Part shown: positions 13,161-25,870 of the stretch, piece after piece
How the letters are laid out: every line of letters starts with the position of its first letter
Position numbering within the stretch: the stretch's first letter is position 1
DNA from: Bimuria novae-zelandiae CBS 107.79
Taxonomy: Eukaryota; Ascomycota; Dothideomycetes; Pleosporales; Didymosphaeriaceae
Direction of reading: 5' to 3'
NCBI GenBank assembly: GCA_010015655.1
Contig: ML976683.1
Location: 478,722 to 542,721, forward strand
Length of the DNA stretch: 64,000 nucleotides
The notes under the pieces: model-generated
Database searches by the model: none
What the model was told of the DNA's origin: nothing
The model's input: the letters and a program-made list of their open reading frames with translations, nothing else
Made by a program: the position numbers and the translations under genes

Positions 13161-13995
13161 ACTATAGGATAAGAGGGTGTGCTACAGTTTATATAAGGAC
13201 TTAAGATAATTCTATAACGCTATATGTCTTACCTAATATGGTAGATAGAGATTTTCCTAATATATCTTATATATACTTATTATATATAAGTAGCGCAGTC
13301 TGTATAACCTAATATAATAAGTATTACCTCGACTTTCACTTTGCACCTATCAACCACTATATATTATATTATAAATATTACTTAATAGGTATAAGGACTA
13401 CTTATTAAAGCTATATATGGAACTGCGTTATCTGTTATTAAGTATATTTTAGGTAAATCCTAGTAGCGGGATTACTTAATATATTATTAGTACCTTATTA
13501 CCTTATATAGTACTTATGCATTATCTTATAAAAATTTCCTAAGAATAAGACTAAATATAATTAAATTATAATTATTATAAGTTATTTTTTAAAGTACGCT
13601 GTATCTATTTCGTATTATAAATCTACTGCTATAAGAGTAATAGCAGACGTATTCGTGCAGTAGGTATACTATGTTAGGTATACTTAAAAAACTATTATTT
13701 CTAACTAAGCGCTATAGTTTATTTTAAGCTTTTAGTTTAAATTATATCAGATCTTAAGCGTTAAGATTAAACTATTAACTACCTACTACAAGTAAACTAA
13801 TAGTTAAACTAAGATTATTAATATGTATATTCATTAATAGTTATGCCTATTTAAAATCCACTATCAAGATAGCGAGAGATCCCTCCTACTATTAATTAAT
13901 AAAGATTAAGTTATACTATCCTATTTTACTATTACAATATTACCCTACTAGATCCGTTAGGAGTCAGAACCACCCTAGAACTAGGACTAGAACAC
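13161..13995. other. AT-rich RIP-degraded DNA without recognisable gene
   Basis: Dense TpA-rich sequence with stops in all frames. It probably includes the 3' end and LTR of copia 1, but I could not pair it with a second LTR. Confidence 0.4.
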
Positions 13996-14442
13996 TGTTA
14001 GGATCTGTAATCTAATATAGGGATAGTGAACCATTTTATACTTAGTTATGACACGTACACGTGAGAGTATCCTTGCTCTTACTAACTACGGCGATGGCGC
14101 TTAGACAGTTACGTAACTGCTCACTAGAGAGCGCTTACTAAAGAGTACTCTGGGGAGAGCGCTCTAAGAATAGCGCTTACTAGTAAATAGCCTTAGACTA
14201 ATATATAAAAACGTTAGGTATTACCTTTTATACTCAAGTTTAACGTATTTAATAATCTTTTAATTATATTATACTTAGGCTTTTATTAATTTATTTTTAA
14301 CTTTACAGTACTTTTAATACTAAAAACCTATTAATACGCGAGAGCTATTAATACTCTTTTCTTATATTATAGTATTTTTGCTTAAAACCTATCTATATTT
14401 TTTTAGGACTAGCTACTCCTTAGGGACTTCATATCTTTAACA
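13996..14442 (+). repeat. LTR-like repeat R1
   Basis: Starts TGTTAGGATCTG and ends TTTAACA. Its 3' half (about 14,240-14,442) resembles 23,300-23,513 on the plus strand and the reverse complement of 53,690-53,870. Shared landmarks are an ACTTAGGCT(C)TTATTAATTT block, an AATACGCG-AGCTATTAATAC block and a GGGACTAGCTA block near the end. TG/CA-type ends and a position beside a gypsy polyprotein suggest an LTR. No matching target duplication was found and the 5' limit is uncertain. Confidence 0.4.
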
Positions 14443-15211
14443 CCCTTAATATAAGTACTATAAAGGCCTGTACCTTTTTTATAGCTTTTAGGAACGCTAG
14501 TATTTTATTAAAAAAAAAACACTACGAATAAGGCGCATAAATCTAACTTATAAAATAATAATTATAGCCTCCTTAACACATTGCTCCGATAACTAGACCT
14601 ATACTTCTTTAACTAAGATAATAATTTTTAAGACAAAAAAAATGGTTATCTTTATAGTACCATATATATAAGGAGTAGCTAAAGAATAGATATGCCTATA
14701 CCTAATTAAAAAGATAGGTATAGACTATAAGGTAAATGATAAGAACTATATAAATAGCTATACTAACACTGTTAACATTATTAAAAACTATGATAACTTT
14801 TAGAAATGCCTTAAGTAACTATTTAAAATTATAAGTAAAACTAGTATAGCTAAATAAGTTATTTAAACTATTAAATAATTATAATTTATAGCTTAGTATG
14901 CAGCAAAGTCCCACAAGTATACTATATAACTTAATTAAAATAATAAATTCCTTAAGCCTATATATAAGTAAGAACTAAAGTATAAAGTATAGGACCAGCA
15001 TTTACGTAGCAGCATAAGAATTAAAACCTTTCATAAGTTATATAAAGGATAATTCGCGCTATAAGAAGCGTTTCGCAAGAGTCTAAGAAACGTAAGTTTT
15101 AAATAATAGGTACCTATAGTCTATAGGATGCTACTAAAGGGACCTTAATAATAACAACGTAACTCTAATAGTTATTAGCCTATAGAAGGTATTTAGTTTA
15201 ATAATCTAGAG

Positions 15212-15653
15212 TAGGCTTGTAAATGGGTTAGGGTAGAGTTGGGATTGGGTCAGATCCGCACGAATCAGTACATCAAAAGCTTAACGTTACTTCTTAATAC
15301 CTTATCTAATACTAGAGATATATTAATGTAAATTTCAGGTAGGGTGTATATATATATGGGGAATAGTATATTGAAATCTTAAGTAATATTAATTACTCTA
15401 GAGTCTACGTTACCTATTATTTATTGGTTTTGTTTTAATAAATAATTAGAAAACAAATGGCTAATATTATTGGATGTTCCTAAAATTAAGATATATTATT
15501 TTATATATATACATATGCGCCTTACATTGAATTCGCATTAATATATATTTACGATTAGGTAAGATATTAAGGGGTAAAGGTTAGATTTTTGGTGTTCAGG
15601 TCCGTAGGGATCTGACCCAACCCTAACCCAACCCTAACCCATTTACAAGCCTA
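15212..15653. mobile_element. MITE with telomere-like TTAGGG motifs in its inverted repeats
   Basis: This 442-base element has ends that are inverted repeats of about 45 bases beginning TAGGCTTGTAAATGGG and running into GGGTTAGGGT and GGGTCAGATCC. The right arm carries two TTAGGG units in tandem context; the left arm has one intact and one degraded. Flanks are ATCTAGAG and ACCTAGCG, matching at 6 of 8 positions, which suggests an 8-base target duplication as in hAT elements. The interior is AT-rich with no reading frame. It interrupts the gypsy gag region. Superfamily is inferred only from ends and duplication length. Confidence 0.75.
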
Positions 15654-17290
15654 ACCTAGCGAAGGAAATAGGGAAGGTTATAGGCTTTTATAAGCCCAAT
15701 AACTGAGACGTATCTATAATAGAACCTGCTAATAGGGGACTAAGATGCGTACTTACTTAATATGTGAAAAACTAGGTCATACTGCCAGGAACTGCTGATT
15801 CAAGAATAAGGTTATTAAATAACTAAACATGCTAACCTTTAATAGCACAGATGTAATACATAAATAATAGTACGTACTACCCTTTATTAAGTCACTTAAT
15901 GGAGACTTCGAGTAATTAGACTCGCCCGATGTAAAACTATACGAGGAAATAGAAAAATGATTAAATATAAAAGAGATTAAGCTAATTTAGTAATCTGTCT
16001 TACTACTCCTAAGCAGGAATAACTAGATAAAGAAAATAGTAAATATTTTTAATTTCGTAGAATAGCTCTAACTACGCGAAAGAGATTTTAGATACACTAC
16101 TATAGTAGGCACACTAACTACGCACTATGCTAAGTAAACTAACCTAATTAGTAAGAAAGACTATAAGTAGGCTAATATTTACTATTAAAATACCACTAAG
16201 AAAGGTTACCTTATTAAGGATTTAAAATATAAACTAAAGTATAATCTAGACTATAGTAATCCTATGCACGGAACTCTATAATAGAGATTCTATAAAGAAA
16301 ATTAATATATTACCTACTACTACGCTAAATAATATAGGTATTTCTCTTAGCTACAATTCTAATACTATTAAGAATTGGCTAACTACCTAATCTCGTATTA
16401 CGACGTTTATCTATAGGACAAGCAAAAGAGACGACACTTCTTATAAATAAACTAGGCTATGAATTAGGCCCTATAACTATTAGTAACCGTATTTATAATC
16501 TAACTGTAAGCAATATGCGGGATAAAAGAAAAAATATAAATTTAACTAATTAAGTAAGGGAATAGTAATCTTAAAAATAAATTAGCAACGAATAGTAAAG
16601 CTTCCTATAATAAGGGCTGAGTAATAGCTATAAAATAAAATAGGGAGAGTTATCTTAACACAGTGAAAGCACTAATTAAAAAGGCCTCTTGTTTTATATT
16701 TTGGCTAAGACGTGAAAACGCCTTTAGGGAATTAAAAGCTATAAATAGTTAATCATTAATTAAGCTACTAGTATAGCTTACAAAATATAAATAAAGGCTG
16801 TACTAGATTTAGAAGCATAAAAAACTATATGTTATAAAGTACACTTAATAGAGCAGGTTTTTATAAATGTAAAAAGGGTATACCTTATTTAATTTATGTT
16901 GCGAATAGACACCTTCTACTAGGCACGCCACGAATTAAATACAATATTAAAATAATACTTAAAATTAATAAACACTAAGAGATATTTACCCTTTGTATCC
17001 TTATGAAAGCTAGTTGAGATGTAATACTAAAAATAACCTTATTAAGAAAGTATAACTTTAGTATTAATTAAGGATTATAGGCAGTATCTTTTAGTGGCTA
17101 TAAATGTATATTATACGTAAAACATATACATTAATAGAGTATAATAGTAAATATAAACGCTATAAATAACTTGGTCTCGCAACTACAAGTTAATAAATAA
17201 AAAAAATACCCTTAGTAGATGCTAGCATAAACTACTAGTTTATAAATCGTAAGAAGATATATAATAGTATACCTTATAGGATTCTAGAAT

Positions 17291-17556
17291 TGTCGGTTCA
17301 CAGGTAGTAAGGAGAAATAAGTATCTCTCTGCCTTGGATATCTGGTATCTATCCTTTTTCTTTGTGTGTGCTTTGATAGCTCTATATACCTCCCTTCCAG
17401 TTCTCGTGGATATGAGACAGTATCAGGTTGTGTGGAGGCGAGGGGGTTTTGGTACAGTATCAGGTTTTGTGGAAGTGAGGTACAGGGATATGATTGGGTT
17501 ACACATTTCCCGTGACGCGAAAGGCGAGACAGTACAGACAAGAACACTACTAACCA
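17291..17556. repeat. Solo LTR inserted in the gypsy relic
   Basis: This 266-base unit starts TGTCGG and ends with CA, and is flanked on both sides by TAGAAT (17,285-17,290 and 17,557-17,562). That is a target duplication of five bases plus one chance match. It is GC-balanced inside a RIP-degraded element, so it arrived later or escaped RIP. It contains an imperfect tandem repeat of about 37 bases (units near 17,417 and 17,454 sharing ACAGTATCAGGTT). No internal retroelement remains, so it is best read as the product of LTR-LTR recombination. The overlapping open frames on both strands look accidental. Confidence 0.7.
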
Positions 17557-19106
17557 TAGAATTATATATTTACTAAGAAGAAAGGAGAAATAAACATACC
17601 TAAATATTAACTTTAAGATCTTGCGATAGACCCAGAAGAAGGAAAAACGCGACCTTTTAAACTATTATATAATAAGACTAGGAAGGAACTCTAGTCAGAA
17701 AAATATTTTTTAAGATAAATCTTACTAAGGGCTATATATAATTATTAAAGTTATTAGTTGCTAGCCCCTTTGTATTTATTATAAAGAAGGACGACTCACC
17801 TTAACTATATATTAACTATTAAAACATTAATAATATAACGATTAATAATCAATATCTACTACTAAATATTATAGAGTTTAGAAACCGGCTATTTGTAGCT
17901 AAAATTTTTACTATAACAGATTTGTAAGTTAGATCCCACCTTATATAAATTAAAAAGGTGATGAGTGAAAGATAGTGTTTAGATTACGCTATAGACTATA
18001 TAAATTTATCGTTATGCCTTTTAAGCGTGCTAACGTACTAGTAAACCATTAAACACTAGTTAATAATGTACTTTATCACTATTTTAATATTAATATTATT
18101 ATATATATAGATAATATAATTATACTTTTTAATAATAAATTAGATTATAATACTTATATATAAATAGTACGAATAGCATTAAATAAAGGATACCTTTAGA
18201 TTATGCTAAAGAAGTTTTAATATTATATTATAAAATTAAATTTCTTATGATATATTATATGTATAAATGGAATTAAAGTTACACCTAATAAAATTAATCG
18301 AATTAAGAATTAGCTAACACTAAAAATATTTAAGAATTCTTAAGATTTTATAAATTTAATATGTAGTTTATTTAAGACTACGTAAAGGTTATAATACCAC
18401 TAACTAATCTTACTAAGAAGGGAGCGCCCTTTAAATAAGCTAAAGAATATAAAGAGCTATTTAGACACTTAGTAGAGGTATGGACTACGGCACTAGTTCT
18501 TATCTACTTAAAGAATAAAGAACTACTATAAATTAAAATAAACGTAAGTAATCTCACGATCGTTGCATGTATAAAGTAAGAAAAAGATATTAAATAGTAT
18601 CCTATCGCATACTACTTATATTAATTTAGTGGTGTAGAAACACGATATAACTTATACAATAAAGGGCTATGGGCGAATATTAAAGTACTTAAGCATTAAA
18701 GAATTTACACAGTTCATTACTTAAGTGTTATAGTATTTATAAATTGTAGAAACCTTATAAGGTTTATAACTACTAAATAACTTACGCTATAATAGGCAAG
18801 AAAGCAAAAAATACTTAAATAATATAAGTGTAAAATTATATACACAATAAAAAAGAAAATTGACAAGTAGACGCTCTTAATAACGGAAGTAACCTTATAA
18901 GAAATAAGGCAAAGGTCTACTCCGTGATACAATAACAAAACCTAAATAAATTTTTAAAACCTACGGTAGAACTTAATTAATTTCCTATAGCTATACAAGA
19001 GGTACCTAAGGAACAACAGATTAATATTATATAATAATACTATTATAACCATATATATAGATACCTAAGATTTATAAAGACAATAGAACTTATTTAAAAA
19101 AAAATT

Positions 19107-22100
19107 ACGTGTTTGGCAAGCGAGCGGCCGCCCCACCAATTTTTTGTAATGCTTCACCTATCAAATACAATAGCTCCACCAGCTATAGCTCGACCACCGT
19201 ATAACGAAGCAGATTTCTCCTTAGCTATCTTTACTATTTTACGTAACTAGGTACAAAGTATATAATACACTCTACAGATATGTAGCGTCCCCTAAATAAT
19301 AGTATAATAATAACGCACTAGAATTACTATATAACGCGATTATAAGCCTAGCTTAAAAAGGTTTATGAAGCTAGAAGAGAAGGTAATTACTAGGTATATA
19401 CTAAACCTAGATTCGCGAGAAATTTTGCCCACGCTAGGTGCTGTGCGAGATATAGCGCATAAGTTACTTGCTAAGCGAGGCGCTAGTAAGGTTAGCGCAA
19501 AGTGGCCGCGTAACTTTGTTAAGCAAATTAATAGTTATACTATATAATTTAATTAACTATACAATTAGCAACGAGCTCTATATAAAGATCTAATAAAGTA
19601 TAGTTTTTATTAACTAGACGCTCTAGTATAGCAAAGCTTACTGCGACTAAAGAGTTGATACTTATTTAGTAAATTCTTAATCTAGATTGGTGAGGGTTTG
19701 CGCCCCGACGATGTAAGGTGGAAGATATAGCTTACAAACTACTAGCTACTAGGCATAGAGACCCTGTAGGCTAATACTCAAGTAAACGCTTTATATCGCG
19801 TACGTCTAAGCTAAAAATGGCCTAGAATTAAGCGAAAGATCGATAGAGGATACAACACGAGGATCCAGAGGTGATAAACGCGTGGTTTTAGCTTATAGAG
19901 AACATAAAAGCTAAATATAAAGTGCAGGATAAGGACATTTATAACTTTAATAAAACTGGCTTTTAAATAGGCGTTATTAGGTCTATAAATGTTATTATAG
20001 ATTGAAAGAAGCGTGCTAGACTAGCTCTCGTTTAGTCAGGCAATTATAAGTAGGTAATATTTATCTAGAGCATTTACGCCGCAAGATATGCCGTCCCGCC
20101 CTTTATTATTTATAAAGGGCCAATCCACACCTTATCGTAGTATAGTAACCATAATATAATTTATAATTAAAAAATATTAGTCTCTAAGAATAGCTAAATA
20201 AATATTAAGCTTAAAGTTACGTAATTAAAGTACTTTAATACGCATATTATAATAAATAAGATAACATTATAAATGCTACCTATTTTCGAGAGTTATAAAA
20301 GATAATAGTCTTAAAACTTTAAAAATTATTACTTAAAATATAAAACTTTAACATATTATAACGTAGTTTATAAGCGAGCTATTAGTATAAGCTTGTAATT
20401 ACCCCACCAACCTTCTATTGCCTTTACAGCGATCTAACTCAACAATGCGATATAGTAATTACATATAATTACTATCCAAGATTAAGGAGTATTTATACTA
20501 CGCTTTATACATGTTCGCGCGTTATACCTAGTCTCTTTATAGTAGCTATAGCGCGTTAAAGCATACTAACTAGTAACTAATTATGTCCTATTTTAACATC
20601 TTTTGCTCTTTAGCTACTACTTAATATCCTTTTAAGTAATAATTGTTTTTACCTTTACCCTTATTAGGGTGCCTTACGCTTATATCCGCTTCTTTTATTA
20701 CTTTTTACGTATTATAGCTACCCTATTTACTTATTTAAGCCTTATAATCTAATCGCGCATAAGCGTACCTTTATAAGCTATTATATTAGCGCCCTTTTTA
20801 AGCTAGTTAAATGCTATAATAATATAAGTTAGTAATAGGCTCTTACATCTTTAGATATTATTATAAATTAATATTAATTAAGCCTTTAGCTTGCGTGCGT
20901 TCCTTAGTATTTTAGCCTTTTAAAAGGTAACCTTTAATAAAAGTAGCGTTAGCGTACAAAGCTTAATATTAGGCTTTAATATTACTACCTCTAAGTTATG
21001 TAGGACTAGACTAGCGCCTTAAAAGCTTACGCAGATATTCTCCTTTATATTTAATTATATATAGGCTACGTAAAAGACTAGTAGGAACTTTAACTTTATA
21101 ATATAGCTAATATAGTTACGTATTAGGCTTTTAATCTAGCGGCTATACGCGTGCTTTAACGGCGAAAAGTAATTAATATTAAGTAGTTATAGAAGGTATA
21201 ATAAATATAGTAGTATATAAAAAGTAATAATATTATTCTCCTTATAAAGCTCTTAAAATATAACTAATTTATAGCTTTTATAATTATTAAGTATAAGTAG
21301 CTAGTGCGTGCCTATACTACGCTTTACTATATACTTAACAAAGTATTTTAGCTACTCTACCCTACGCTTATTAGTAGTTTAGCTATTTTTACTAACAACA
21401 AAAACCTAGTCGCGTAGTATATTATTATCTTAGTACTAGGTAGAAAGGTAATACTAGCTAAGAAAGATAATAAAGGACGAGATTACCTAGCTAGATAGCC
21501 TTTAGCCTGTCACGTCTTTTTAAACTTATAATAATAAGCTAAGATAATATCTTGCCTATTATAAAGCTAGTCTTACTAAAATTATAGGTATTTTAATTAT
21601 AGATACTATAGGTATCTTTTGTACGCGCTATAAGGTTAAACCACGTCTTAATCATCTCTAAATCCTTAAATAAAGCTTTCTATTAATTGTATAGCTAATT
21701 AAATTATATAGTACGGTAATTTGTTTACTTAATACAGTTACGTAGCTATAGTTAACTAACCTGTCTAGTGCTGCGCTTAGCAAGTAGCTTATCTGCTATA
21801 TTTTATATAGTACCTAAGGTAGGCGCAAATCCTCGCGAATCTAGATTAAGTATATACTTAATAATTACCTTCTTTTCTAGCTTAGTAAGCTTTTTTAATT
21901 TAAGCTAGTAATTATGTCGCGTAATAATTTCAATGCATTAGTTACGTAGTATATTTTAAAAAATATTATATATTATTATAGCGTGTTGTTTGCTTCAGAT
22001 CTAGTCTTAATTAATAGCTAAGATAGCTGGGGGGATATCTGCTTCGCTATAAAGTGTTTAAGTACGAGGTGGTTAAGCTATTATTATTACAAGGTAACGC

Positions 22101-22900
22101 GTTGCGAAAAGTTTAGTGGGGTGACAGCTCGTTTATACTAATAGCTCGCTTATAAACTACGTTATACTAGCGTATTTATCGCATAGCTTTTAATTACTTA
22201 ATATAGTTTATTTTATACTACTAAAACCTAAGTACTTTAAACGCGTTTAAATCTTAGCGCGCTAACGCGTCTTTTAAATTAATAAAAACAGCTTTTTACT
22301 AGCTTTCTGTGACGCGTTTTTTAATATATTTATATTAGAAACCTATAAGAAGGCTTTTTAGGTATTCAGCCTTATTTAATTAAGCTTACGTATAGTACCA
22401 GATTGCCTAGATATATATTTACACATTTTATTAAAATAACTCTTTTTAAAACCCCTTAGTAGTCTAAAACCTTAAGTTACACGACTAAACTTACGTTCTA
22501 AATAAAATTAGCAATAGAACTTATGAAGACATTATATATTATTATTTTTAAAAAGCTTACGCAGCTTCTAAAGGTCGCTAAAACGTTTATATACTAAAGT
22601 ATATTAATAATAAGCTAAATTATAGAGCTTTGCGAGTACATAAAGGTGTTAACTAAGTAAAAATCGCGTAAAAGAAAGTGGATATGGCGAGAAGGCACCT
22701 TAGACTTTAGTTAGATAGTAGGTTAGATAGCTAAAAGTCTATCTATAAGGGCAAATTTGTCTAAGAAGGCGCGTAGTGGTGGTGCCTCTAAAGGGGCACC
22801 TTTGACTTAACACCGCTATAGTAAGTGTAGAGGGACTAGGCACAACGCGCGAACCTACTAAAGGGATAAAAAATGGTTTAAAACTAAAGACACTATTAGC
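19107..22900 (+). mobile_element. Fot1/pogo-type DNA transposon A (interrupted by transposon B)
   Basis: The left end reads CGTGTTTGGCAAGCGAGCGG and matches the right end of transposon C in reverse. The N-terminal CENP-B/HTH region of the transposase is partly open at 19,365-19,547 (EEKVITRYILNLDSRE then WPRNFVK). The DDE part follows (FNKTGF near 19,950 and GPIHTL near 20,125). The gene is cut at 20,360 by transposon B and resumes at 22,163 with the LPPHSSHLLQPLDV-type block in degraded form. It ends near 22,870 with a zinc-knuckle-like tail (CRGTRHNART). RIP stops make it inactive. The right terminal repeat was not recognised, so the end is approximate. Confidence 0.65.
20361..22162 (-). 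mobile_element. Fot1/pogo-type DNA transposon B, nested in A
   Basis: This 1,802-base element is flanked by TA on both sides, the normal target of this group. Its inverted repeats match over more than 30 bases from the ends and begin ACGTAGTTTATAAGCGAGCT, a RIP-altered form of the ends of A and C. The minus strand carries the same transposase family: near 21,790-21,890 the N-terminal block with YILNLDSRG is visible in reverse. The frame is full of stops. It sits in the middle of A's transposase, between its DDE blocks. Confidence 0.75.
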
Positions 22901-23513
22901 TTGCACTGTATAATACTGTTCTTATAATAGATTTTATCTTAAATTTTAAAATAATATTTTATATACTTGACCTTTCTTTACGTAATTCTTATAAGTAACT
23001 ATTATAACCTAACTAAGAGCGTTTATTTAATCTCTAATAGAATAATAATAAACAGTATTTTAAGAGGGCATTAGCTAATGCATAGGGACATATAAAAGGA
23101 AAAAGAGAAATAAGATTAAAATTCTAGGTTTAATAGAATAATGTTAGTCAATTTATAATAGAAGATAGCGTTACTACCCTACTAAAGTTTATATAATGTC
23201 CTATAATGCCCCACTCGCCAAGACTATAGGATATTAGAATTACGTAACAGTACTATAGAATATTATGGGATTAGTTTTATATATAAGAATGTCAAGTACA
23301 ATGCTTTTATACTTATGTTTAACTTGTTTATTAATGTATTATTTATATTTAACTTAGGCTCTTATTAATTTGATTATAACTTCTTTTGCTTTAATACTAA
23401 TATCCCATTAGTACGTGCGAGATATTAATACCCCATACCTATTTTAATATCGTTCTTGCCTAAGAATCAACCTTATCCTCTTTTAGGATAAGCTATCCCT
23501 TAGGGACTTAACA
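22901..23513 (+). repeat. AT-rich DNA with LTR-like repeat R2 at its right end
   Basis: About 23,300-23,513 resembles R1 (14,240-14,442) and, in reverse, 53,690-53,870, ending CTTAGGGACTTAACA. A TGTTAG at 23,142 could be the 5' end of an LTR, but this is a guess. Nothing recognisable lies between 22,901 and 23,140. Confidence 0.35.
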
Positions 23514-24650
23514 ATCGTATAGTAAAGCAATTAAATGTAGACTATAACTATTTAGAGCATTATTGCGATAGGCTAGGTAATTCTACCTTGTATTATTTTC
23601 TAGGGCAAGCACTAACTCTCTACCTAGTATAGAGAAACTAATTTACCTTATAATTAGGTTATTATTGTCTCTAAGAATAGCTAGATAGTAAACAAGTTTA
23701 GTTTATAGTAGCTAAAGCACTTTAATAACTATATAAAGAGGTATATTATTAATGCAGCATATTTACTAATTATTAATAGCTCTTATAGCTATAACTCGCT
23801 TAAATTCTAAGACTATTATAAGGATAATAAGATTATTACCCTCTATGTGCCTGCTTATTTATTGCACTTTTTATAGCCACTTAATATAGGCTGTTTCCCG
23901 CTTTTAAAAAAGGCATTTAGGCGCTAAGCTAAGAATCTAACACGTAACTATATTACGTATATTACTAAAATTAAGTTCGTATTTTGCTTCAGTGCTACTT
24001 TTAAGGCTATAATTACTTAAAATTATATATAAAAAGGCTTTTAAGGTACTAGTCTAGTCTTATTAAATCTATAAACTATAATATTAAAGCTTAATATCCG
24101 CTTACATATGTCTTTACCTTATACTATACGTAATAGTACGTAGTAGTTATAAATACTAAGTAATACCTTAAATTTAGATTATAATTAATGCTAGTAAAGG
24201 AGAGAATTCAGAAGCACCTAAATAGTTTTCTAATAAGTATAGTTAAGGCCTTTAAAAAGAGAGTAAAAATATAGTAATAGTAGCGTAAAAACTAATATTA
24301 GCGTAAAAGCAAATTGCGAAGCTTTAAGCTACTAAGAAGGCTGCTATGCAATGTAAACTATATAAAAGAAAGTAATTATAATATAAAAAAGTATTTATAG
24401 CTATTCACAGGTAGTAACTAGCTACTTTAAAGGACTTTACGGCGTGCAATAATAGAAAATATGTAATGAAAAAAGTACGCGCTAATAAAAGTAAATTAAC
24501 TTAACAATAGTATAAATATAATAGTAAGGTTAGATATAGTTCGTGCACGTATATAAAAAAAGTAAAAGTAAATGCTTAGTAGATTAGCTTACTATAATTT
24601 CTTATAGCTATTTATACACGTTTTATACTATCTTACGAAGTATAGATTTT
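23514..24650 (+). pseudogene. Fot1/pogo-type transposase relic D (N-terminus missing)
   Basis: A plus-strand DDE_1-type transposase relic starts abruptly after R2. Readable pieces include the SKNS block near 23,668 (SENGW in active relatives), DNKIITLYVPA near 23,830, and PLNIGCFPLLKKAFRR near 23,880, the conserved QPLDVGxFxPLKKA region. A basic tail follows near 24,190-24,560. The N-terminal DNA-binding part is absent. It is closely similar to relic E, which helps to define where transposon C entered E. Confidence 0.6.
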
Positions 24651-24679
24651 AGTAGGGTTTTAGTAGAGTAATGTACTTG

Positions 24680-25870
24680 TCTGTGTAATATACTTACTTA
24701 CAAAGTATGTTACCTTAGAGTCACGCACTAGCGCGGAATTATATAATACTAGATATATATTCTTACTTACTAATAGTATTCCTTGGTAGTAATCTATCTC
24801 ATATATAATATACTATATAACTCTATATTAATTATACTATGTTACTACTATACCTAACCTCCAATACAGAGAATAGATATAATATAAATAAGACTGGTGT
24901 AACTCTAAAAGTATATATAAATACTAGAGAACTCTTTAGTAGCTAAAAAAAGAAAGCTTATATTTGGTTCTTAAAAAATTGTAAGTAGGTCTCTATGATT
25001 AAGTACTTATTAATGATAAGGCATTAACTACGCTACGTAGTTATTTTTATAGGCTAAAACCTATAAATAACTTAGTTCCTGTCTACTAGTCCTGGCTAGC
25101 TCTATACAATCTCTAATAATATATAGATATTAAAAGCAACAGGTATTAAATATCTATAGGATATATTTATTCCTAAAATAGCTATAGGTAATAGTGACTA
25201 CTATCTTATTATTCTTAACGACTATAGTAGCCCTATTAACATAGAGTTCATATAGCTTTAAATAGTATTAAATTAAGCTTTTACACCTACCTGCATATAC
25301 GTCATATATCTTATAGTTTTTAAAACGTACTTCTTTCTTTATTATTAAGCTAAGTTATTAATACTAGATCCAAAAACTTATATTACTTAATAGCGCTGCA
25401 CCTGTTAAGAAGGAGCGCTTTATTACTTATTACTATTAAGTCAAATGGAAGGCTTTATAGAGCATGTAATTTAAGCTAGCTAGGTAGTTATAGGTATTTA
25501 CTAGTTTAATATTAATTATGTGCTTAGCTTATTATAAGTCTCATAGAGGCATACTATGCCTACGCATTAGTAGTAGCCTTAGTAGTAGCCTTAGACCTTC
25601 TTTTTTATCCCTTAAAGTCCTCGCAATCTTTATATAGCGTAGCGCGACGTCTAGAGCGTTGAAAATCTAGGTTATAAGACCTGGTTACTCTTATAGAAAG
25701 CAGGTAAGGCTTTATTAGCTATAAATACTAAAACTGTAAGGCTAGAATTAAAGAAAAGACACCTTAAGTATTATTTATAAATTATTAGGTTTTAGCGTCC
25801 TTAAAAGCGCATTTAAATAAACTTAAATTAACGTATATTCATAGCGAGTTAATTAGTTAAGTAAGTTAAT
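24680..25870 (+). pseudogene. pogo-type transposase relic G
   Basis: A degraded plus-strand frame contains LNDYSSPINIEFI near 25,220 and LPAYTSYIL near 25,290, corresponding to the LDGxxSHxxxEF and LPAHTSHILQPLD blocks of DDE_1 transposases, followed by a C-terminal alpha-helical part. It belongs to a different branch from A-E and is nearer the relic at 58,310-59,451. Terminal repeats were not found, so limits are approximate. A copia LTR begins about 100 bases downstream. Confidence 0.5.

Larger units (their letters stand above)
14443..19106 (+). pseudogene. RIP-degraded Ty3/gypsy gag-pol
   Basis: A plus-strand polyprotein can be traced when TAG/TAA are read as former Gln codons. There is a zinc knuckle near 15,750-15,800 (CEKLGHTARNC). 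The reverse transcriptase lies near 17,960-18,330 with IDNIIILFNN where functional elements have IDDI. RNase H-like sequence follows near 18,590-18,730, and the start of an H2C2 integrase motif (RFIKTIELI) near 19,065. The frame is interrupted by a MITE (15,212-15,653) and by a solo LTR (17,291-17,556), and it ends at the Fot1-type insertion at 19,107. I did not find the rest of the integrase beyond that insertion. Confidence 0.65.

Noticed and set aside
15212..15653. Interpretation as a true internal telomere repeat array
   Set aside because: Only one or two TTAGGG units per arm, arranged as inverted repeats with flanking duplication, which fits a MITE better.
17284..17576. Opposed open frames of 80-87 codons
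   Set aside because: They coincide with the solo LTR and its tandem repeat, and overlap antisense to one another.
18717..18938. Hydrophobic 73-codon minus-strand frame resembling a membrane protein
   Set aside because: It is antisense to the gypsy RNase H relic in AT-rich DNA, where codons for Leu, Ile, Tyr and Phe arise by composition.
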